Assembly: GCF_007565055.1 (NCBI RefSeq)
Contig: NC_044567.1
Coordinates: 49,624,260 to 49,688,259 of the forward strand
From: Rhinopithecus roxellana
Taxonomy: Eukaryota; Chordata; Mammalia; Primates; Cercopithecidae
DNA length: 64,000 bases
Direction: 5' to 3'
Numbering within the stretch: position 1 is the stretch's first letter; the number at the start of each line of letters is the position of its first letter. Below the pieces are notes generated by a model that was not told where the DNA came from, did no database searches, and saw only the letters and a list, made by a program, of their open reading frames with translations. Below are positions 57,797 through 64,000 of the stretch, piece by piece. The position numbers and the translations under genes are program-made.

Positions 57797-58244
57797 AGTA
57801 ATGTTACAAGAATACATTAGAAATCTACAAATTTTATGCATTTCTAAAAAGATACAAAGACTGAAGACTGGAGCTTCTTTATGCTGCTGAGAAACAGGAA
57901 AACAATAGCCAGATCATTTACTGGTTTAGCAACAAAAGAACTTGGAACAAGAACATATTTCTACCTCTCTTCATTACAGTAATAAAATGCATTTACATTC
58001 TATGCCTTTGGAAGTTAATATTTTACACTCATAAAATGACTGCAGTTTAAAAACTGGTTTTGACAGCTAAACACAGGAGTTCCCATTTTCAAGGAAAGTA
58101 ATCCTTCCCAGCTATAAAAGCCTATATGTTGATGAGTTGTTTTCAGTTCAAAAACTCAAAATTAACCAAAATAAAAGGATCCAGTAGAGAGGTTGATGTT
58201 CCTCCTTCTTTGCTTTTTCTCTAAACTGTTTTCAAGTAGTATAG

Positions 58245-58495
58245 TAATAGCCAACACTTACTGAGCGTTACCATGTCAGGCACTGAGCTAAGTGGTTTAC
58301 ATGCATTATCACATTTAATCTTCACAACAACCCTATATGTTACGCTCTTTTAAAGAAATACCTTACATTACAGATAAAGAAATGGAGACTTTAAGAGGTA
58401 ATAGGTTCTCTCCCTACAAGTATTGAATGGAAGAGTTGGGATTCACCTAAGCAGTCTACTTCTAGAGCCAGTGCTCTTAACCATGCCCCTATCCT
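58245..58495 (-). repeat. MIR SINE, near full length
   Basis: Reverse MIR: gccaacacttactgagcgtt, gtcaggcactgagctaagtg, cacaacaaccctatatgtta, agccagtgctcttaaccatg. Confidence 0.85.
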
Positions 58496-58867
58496 GCAAA
58501 TAGTCTGTAAACAAGTCTTAGTGATGCTTCTGTTCAAACTGTGCGTCGCTGCTGCCCCTGCAGTCTCTGACCATCCTCCCCAGCACTGCTGAGCTGTGGT
58601 CCCATGTGAAGGCCTCAGTATGGAAGGAGGGTTGGCTAAGTATACAACAATAGCTCCAGCCCAGTGGGAAGGTACCACACCACTTGAGATGACACTGCAA
58701 AGGAGGCAGATGCTCGATGGACACGTTCAAGACCCATCCAGCTCAAGGATAAAAAAATGGGGCTTGCAAGTTTCCAGACTTCTTTTCTAGAACAGCTGCT
58801 GGGAGAGAGACCAATGGGGAAAATAAAGTGCAAGTCTCATTCTTCTCTAGCCTAAGTTTTAGAGTCC

Positions 58868-59075
58868 AATGAAGCATTGCAGCATATGCTTTGTAGTCAG
58901 AAAACCCTGAGTTCAGATTCTGGTTCTACCACTTGCTATAGGGATCTTGGGCAGATCTGATCCCTTGGTCGGATCTCTGTAAGCCTGTTTCCTCATCTGT
59001 AAGGAAGGGTATTATACCACATAAGGTTATTGTGAGGACTAAATGAGACTAAGTATGCAATAGAATACCGGGGTC
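58868..59075 (+). repeat. MIR SINE
   Basis: gtagtcagaaaaccctgagt, ttctggttctaccacttgct, gtttcctcatctgtaaggaa, gttattgtgaggactaaatg. Confidence 0.8.
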
Positions 59076-59974
59076 CAGTTTTCTTTGGATGTAATGGGCC
59101 TGGAAAAATCCTTAAAATCCTTTTTACCTACAAAATCTTACGAAGTTCTGCCTCATTTTCAGCTTAAAAACTTTAAAAAAAATTCATCGAAATAAAAGAG
59201 AATTCTACTAGAGAGGTAGGTTGATGTTACCTCCTCCTTGCTTTCTCCTTAAAGTAGAATGTTAAACACTAGGATATGCCTGGAAAGTGTTCAACCTACA
59301 AAAAAGGAAGTTAGCAGCGGCTGAAAAGTAACTACAGCTGGTTATTCACTTTACTCTGAAAGCATTTGCTGTTGATATAATCACACCACAGGAAAACTTC
59401 ACAATGTTGGCTGAAAGAAATCTGAAATGACACAGCAATAACGCTTCATCATGCAAAAGTTGGTTTCATCATTTTTTTTTTTTTTTTTGGTTCGGCTAGT
59501 GTGATTGCAAGACAGGAGGCTATGTTAGCTTGGTTATAAGCAGGGAAGTTGGCTATGAGGAGATAAACAGAGATCTCACAGGAATTCTAGGGTAGAAATC
59601 ACTGGACCGGAATGAAGGGCTATCTCCCAGCTTCTGTTTCTGCCTTTTGATTCAGTCCATTCCCCTTCATTTACTCAACAGTTCCTTCTGCTTTGGTGGC
59701 AGTTTCTGCTCCTTCTCACAGCTGACATGGCTTTGACTTGCTGTGGACTCCCGCCATCATTCTCTACATCAGGTGCTTTCAACCTTGATTTTATTGTTTA
59801 TGTATACTTATGAACTTTTCTGAAGGGAATGTCCATACTTTCATCAGATGCTTCAGGAAGGCAATGACCCCAAAAAGGAATAAAAACCACTGTTTTATCT
59901 CATGACGCTCTATCTTTAGTTTCTCCTGGTAACTCTTTTAGTTATTCAGTTTCTTAATTCCAAATTCCTAGCAG

Positions 59975-60190
59975 AATAATAATAATGGCTACCATTTATG
60001 AAGCTTTGAGTATATAAGCCAGATACCATTCTAAGGACTTAACTATTTTTAATTCTCAAAACTACATTATAAGGATCTAATATTTTATAGAGAAGGAAAT
60101 GGAGGCATAGCGAACTTTGGGTAACTTGCTTAAGGTTACACGACCAGCATGTGGCTAAGTCTGAATTTCAATCTAGACAACACGCATAGT
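59975..60190 (-). repeat. MIR SINE (part of a duplicated block)
   Basis: Reverse MIR: aataatggctaccatttatg, gagaaggaaatggaggcata, aacttgcttaaggttacacg. Confidence 0.75.
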
Positions 60191-60878
60191 GCTTAAAACT
60201 GACTGAGTAAAACTTTGCAAATCAAGCCACAGGTTGCTGGTAAGCCCACAGGTTGGTCATCCTTGGATTACGTCCTGTTCTAGATGTGGCAGGGGAAGAA
60301 AAGGGAGACAGGAATCAAGTGGTTCAAAATATGATCACTGTTCAGTAAGGCCATAGAAAGGTAGTTTCTCTTTAAAAAAGTGAGAACAAGGATGCACAGA
60401 ATTGGGAACTCATGTACACTGTTGGTGGGAACGTAAACTGGTACAGCCATTATGGAAAACAGTATGTAGGTTCCTCAAAAAATTAAAAATAGAACTACCA
60501 TATGACCCAGCAATCCCACTTCTGGGTATATGCTCAAAGGAAAGAAAATCACTATCTTGAAGCCAGATCTTCACTCCCACGTTCACTGCAGCATATTCAC
60601 ATTAGTCTCAAGATACAGAAAGAATCAAAGTATCTGTTGACAAATGGATGGATAAAGAAAATGTGATATACACACATACACATAAAATAGAATACTATTC
60701 AGTTTTAAAAAGCAAATCCTGCCATTTGTGACATGAATGATGAATGAACCTGGAGGATATTATGCTAAGTGAAATAAGCCAGACACAGAAAGACAAATAC
60801 TACATGATTTCACTTATAATATGGAATCTAAAAAGTTGAACTCATGGAAAAAGAAAGAATGGTTGTTATGAGGTCATA

Positions 60879-60906
60879 ACCTCATACGATTATGACCGTA
60901 TGAGGT
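60879..60906. repeat. 10-bp perfect hairpin in L1
   Basis: acctcatacg (60879-60888) and cgtatgaggt (60897-60906) around an 8-base loop. A further tatgaggtcata copy lies at 60867-60878. Confidence 0.85.
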
Positions 60907-61109
60907 CATATATGGTCAAGGGATGCGGGACATGGAGAGATACTGGTCAAAGTGTAGAAATTTTCAGTTACAGAAGAATATTCTCACCATATACACACAA
61001 AAGAGTAACTATGTAAGGTGATGACTACGTTAATTAGCTTGACTGTGGTAATAATTTCACAATGTATACATACATCAAAACATCCTATTGTATACTTTAA
61101 GTATATATA

Positions 61110-61498
61110 TATTCTTTCTGTTCATTCTTCCTATTTTTTTTTTCTTTAACTTTTATTTTAAGTTGAGGGGTACATGTGCAGGTTTGTTATACAGGTAAAC
61201 TTGTGTGTTGGAGGTATGTTGTACAGATTATTTCATCACCCAGGTATTAAGCCTTGTACCCATTAGTTATTTTTCCTGATCCTCTCCCTCCTCTCATCTT
61301 CCACCCTCTGATAGGCCCCAGTGTCTAGCATTCCCTTCTATGTGTCCATGTGTTCTCATCATTTAGCTCCCACTTGTAAGTAAGAACATGCAGTATTTGG
61401 TTTTCTGTTCTTGCGTTAATCTGCTATGGATAATGGCCTCCAGCTCCATCCATGTCCCTGCAAAGGACATGATCTCATTCTTTTTTATGACTGGCTGC
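61110..61498 (-). mobile_element. L1 3' end inserted in an opposite-strand L1
   Basis: Reverse L1 3' UTR (gaggggtacatgtgcaggtt to cctccagctccatccatgtc), cut short near 61490. The host L1 duplicates aagtatatata at 61099-61109 and 61499-61509. About 25 non-L1 bases lie between the A-rich tail and the left duplication. Confidence 0.9.
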
Positions 61499-61797
61499 AA
61501 GTATATATAATTTTTGTTTGTCAATAAAACCTCCATTAAGCTGGGGGGGAAATGATGTAGGTGGTAGGTAGGCACAATTAGTCATTAATATATTGAGTAT
61601 AATCACCACTTTCATTGTTTAACTTGTGGGAATATTCTTATACCAACAAACTAAAATAAAGAAATGAATGAATACATATGTATATAAAATATAACTTATT
61701 TTTAGAAATTACAAATAAGGATGAAATAATCCTTGTGGTAAAGAAATAAGAGATGGCCAAGTGCCCTACAACTGCCAACCTTTGTCAGCTGAAGATA

Positions 61798-61832
61798 AGT
61801 AAAACATACACACATACACACACACACACATC
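61798..61832 (+). repeat. CA microsatellite
   Basis: Short acacac run after gtaaaacatacacacatac. Confidence 0.8.
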
Positions 61833-62204
61833 TTTGACTGGAGCTTCTCTATGGATCCAGGGAGATCTAGTCCTGTATTTGAACTGAATTTCCATGGACA
61901 AATCCAAATTCAAACTACCAAATTCAAACTCATCCATACTAGGGATTGGGGGGAAAGTTTTCTCAGGGAAAAACTCCCTTTACTTATAAGTATAGGATTT
62001 TTGTTCAAAAAGTGAAAGAAAGAGACAAAATATGAATGCAGGGATTAGGCTGTGGACATCCTTTGAAAGGGGTGATGGTGAGGCATAATTCTGCCAACCA
62101 CAGGCAGCATTTTAAAATTAGTGGTTTTAACCATGACTTTTACTTGGTCTGGTAAAATTATCACGGTAAATATTCTTGTTTTATTTCCCACATTCAGGAA
62201 GGGG

Positions 62205-62480
62205 TGATCATGTGACTTAGTTCTGGTCAATGAGATGTAAGTTGAGGGTTTCTAGTAAAGTTTTGCTTCCTTAGTATAGTCACCCCTTTTCCTCCTTTTC
62301 TTTCTTCCTGTCTAGAATGCTGATGAGAGGTTGGAGGTGGAATAACTATCATATGACCACAAGACAAGCATGAGCACAAAAGTCATAAGCCAAGGATAGC
62401 CAAGTGAGTGGTCACCCAGGGTCAGGGCACTGATGACACTATGCAGCTAGAAGATCAGCCCAACTACTAACCTCTACAGT
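62205..62480 (+). repeat. Ancient MER-type repeat (family of 9540-9900)
   Basis: gatcatgtgacttagttctg, gtcaatgagatgtaagttga and gtctagaatgctgatgagag match the 5' part of the family. Diverged. Confidence 0.45.
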
Positions 62481-62900
62481 ATTCATTACATATATATAAT
62501 ATTTTACAGAGAAGGAAACTGAGGCAAAGTGAACTTTGGGTAACTTGCTTAAGGTTACACAACTAGCAAGTGGCTAAGTCTGAATTTCAATCTAGACAAC
62601 ATGTATAGTGCTTAAAACGGAGTTAAACTTTGCAAATCAAGCCACAGGTTGTTGGAAAGTCCGTAAGTTGGTCCTATATATCCCCAATTTGGCGAAATAT
62701 ACCTAGGAAAACCACTAATAGTAATATAAGTAATTAAAAATTGAGTGATCGAATGGAGAGAGGGAATGTAAAGTTATAGTTATAAAAGTAACTACTAGGA
62801 AAAAAACCTAATGTTAGGTGTTCACATTATCAAAAGGAAAACACAAAGCAAGGCAACACAAACAGTGAACGTCATGCAAAAACTATTTAAGAAGTACTAG

Positions 62901-63199
62901 GCCGGGAATGGTGGCTCATGCCTGTAATCCCAGCACTTTGGGAGGCCGAGAAGGGCGGATCACGAGGTCAGGGGATCGAGACCATCCTGGCTAACACAGT
63001 ATATTTTAGTCTCTACTAAAAATACAAAAAATTAGCAGGGCACGGTGGCAGGCGCCTGTAGTCCCAGCTGCTTGGGAGGTGAAGCAGAAGAATAGTGTGA
63101 ACCCGGGAGGCAGAGCTTGCAGTGAGCCAAGATGGGGCCACTGCATTCCAGCCTGGGCGACAGAGCAAGACTCTGTCTCAAAAACAAACAAACAAAAAA
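62901..63199 (+). mobile_element. AluY-type SINE
   Basis: ggccgggaatggtggctcat onward, with a (CAAA)n-type tail. Unusually, the normal ggtgaaaccccgtctctac segment reads agtatattttagtctctac at about 62998-63017, a local replacement of about 10 bases. Confidence 0.92.
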
Positions 63200-63599
63200 A
63201 GGACTAAAGGCAGAAAAATTACATAAAGACAGAACTGAGACCAAACATGTCTGTCATGTCAATAAATTGTCATATAAAACCATTAAAAGCAAGACTCTCA
63301 GAATGATCACAAAGTAGAATCAAATTATATGCTGAACACAAGAGATTCATTTGGAACAAAACAACCCTGAAAGTTGGTACTAATTCTCCCAAAATTGAAC
63401 TTATAAATTCAAAGCAACTGCACTCAATAGACTAATAAACTTTCATTTTGGAACTTGAAAAGTTGGCTTTAAAGTTCAATTTTTGCAAAGTAAAGAACAA
63501 TAAAGAGATATTTGTCCTTTCACACAGCAAAGCATAGCATAATGGGTCAGGTATCCTAGCTACAGTACCCGTAAAACTAACAGCTTACTGTTGGTCCAG

Positions 63600-63825
63600 A
63601 GCTTGGGGTTCTGTGCCAGCCACTTCCCCCAAGTACTTTACACATAGTATCTCATTTAATCCTCACAACCTTGTTAAGGAGCAATTAATTACCCCTATTT
63701 GACAGACGACAAAATTAGGATTGAAGAACACTGCATTACTGTCTGAGGTCCCCTGGCTGCTAAGTGATGGCTCAGAATTGACCCAGGACCTCTTTCTTTG
63801 GAGCTGGTACTCTGGTCTAACTTTC
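63600..63825 (-). repeat. MIR SINE
   Basis: Reverse MIR: acacatagtatctcatttaa, tcctcacaaccttgttaagg, gaattgacccaggacctctt, ggagctggtactctggtcta. Confidence 0.8.
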
Positions 63826-64000
63826 CATTTCTAGTAAATGGAAAACAAACCATATACAGAACATTATTATGGCATACTTCCTTTATTTTTTAATTTGAAT
63901 GTATGTATGTGTATGCACAATCTCTCTCCCTTGCCTTCTCCTGCTCTTCCTTCCTCCCTCCTCTTATAGTAGTTGGTTGTCCAAATGCTTGCATGTTCTG

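Larger units (their letters stand above)
58145..59254 (+). repeat. Diverged local duplication: 58145-58225 and 59160-59254
   Basis: Both read aaaaact, then aataaaag, then tagagaggt with ggttgatgtt, cctcctt, tttgcttt/cttgcttt and ctctaaa/ccttaaa in the same order. About 80 bp, separated by 0.9 kb. Not a repeat that I recognise elsewhere. Confidence 0.75.
60360..61550 (+). mobile_element. L1 3' fragment, split by a later L1
   Basis: gtacactgttggtgggaacg, tatgacccagcaatcccact and tatgctaagtgaaataagcc run to about 61110. The L1 end resumes at 61510 (taatttttgtttgtcaataa, aacctccattaagctggggg). Confidence 0.88.
60078..62673 (+). repeat. Direct duplication: 60078-60258 and 62497-62673
   Basis: About 180 bp present twice, 2.4 kb apart. 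Shared exact words include gaactttgggtaacttgctt, gtggctaagtctgaatttca, atctagacaaca, tagtgcttaaaac and aaactttgcaaatcaagcca. The match runs past the MIR edge into unique sequence, so these are not just two MIRs. The copies differ by scattered substitutions and a few indels. Confidence 0.9.
20881..64000 (-). other. MYO1D: MYO1D long first intron (partial, at least 43 kb)
   Basis: No exon encoding the myosin-Id N-terminus is seen in this interval, and no CpG island or promoter, so the first coding exon must lie past 64000. Repeats are listed separately. Stretches where I see no recognised element: 20900-21370, 22200-22440, 23100-23500, 23840-24230, 24600-25560, 26070-26690, 27030-27440, 30870-31480 (except a possible old repeat), 38670-40310, 41950-44580 except the items listed, 45000-45540, 45850-46490, 50320-51050, 54950-57660 except 55335-55680, 59260-59970 and 61550-62200. 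Homopolymer runs occur at 23270-23289, 34243-34257, 52178-52200 and 59472-59489. Confidence 0.85.

Noticed and set aside
1..64000. CRISPR arrays, operons, prokaryotic promoters or a novel multi-gene system
   Set aside because: No regularly spaced repeats and no gene clusters exist. The window is intron-exon structure of a mammalian gene, with repeats explaining most open frames.

Overview
This window is nuclear DNA from a primate and carries an internal part of one protein-coding gene, MYO1D (unconventional myosin-Id), on the minus strand. Nine consecutive coding exons lie between positions 722 and 20880. Together they encode about 400 residues of the motor domain: human-numbering residues ~32 to ~432, from just after the N-terminus through the P-loop, switch I and switch II. 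The reading frame stays open across all eight junctions and every intron is GT-AG. The first coding exon and promoter lie beyond position 64000. The rest of the motor, the IQ neck and the tail lie before position 1.

The organism is probably an Old World monkey. The Alu at 7473-7778 has the bases I associate with the cercopithecid AluYR lineage, and several MYO1D residues differ from the human protein as I remember it. MIR, L2, AluJ/S/Y, L1, HERV-H-type and Tigger repeats fit a catarrhine genome.

Layout. 1-21 kb: exons, with introns of 77 bp to 4.2 kb holding Alu, L1, L2 and MIR copies and a broken HERV-H-type provirus remnant at 13372-14690. 21-64 kb: part of the long first intron, with no further MYO1D exon. 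It is filled with Alus, L1 pieces, LTRs, Tigger-type DNA transposons, old MIR/L2 copies and simple repeats. Stretches at about 54.9-57.6 kb and 39-40.3 kb are mostly non-repetitive intron.

I found no undescribed multi-gene system. The most interesting structures are: an L1 insertion that carried about 310 bp of foreign 3' flanking DNA (31912-32459, near-perfect target duplication); a local rearrangement in which a 40-bp inverted repeat encloses a copy of a segment found 0.5 kb away (33927-34605); two further local duplications at 58-63 kb; a coding-like orphan segment preceded by a splice-acceptor-like sequence (21964-22168, minus strand); a ~265-bp polypyrimidine tract grown inside an L1; and a 30-bp perfect palindrome at 49535-49564. 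Family names for repeats come from memory of consensus sequences; no database was searched.
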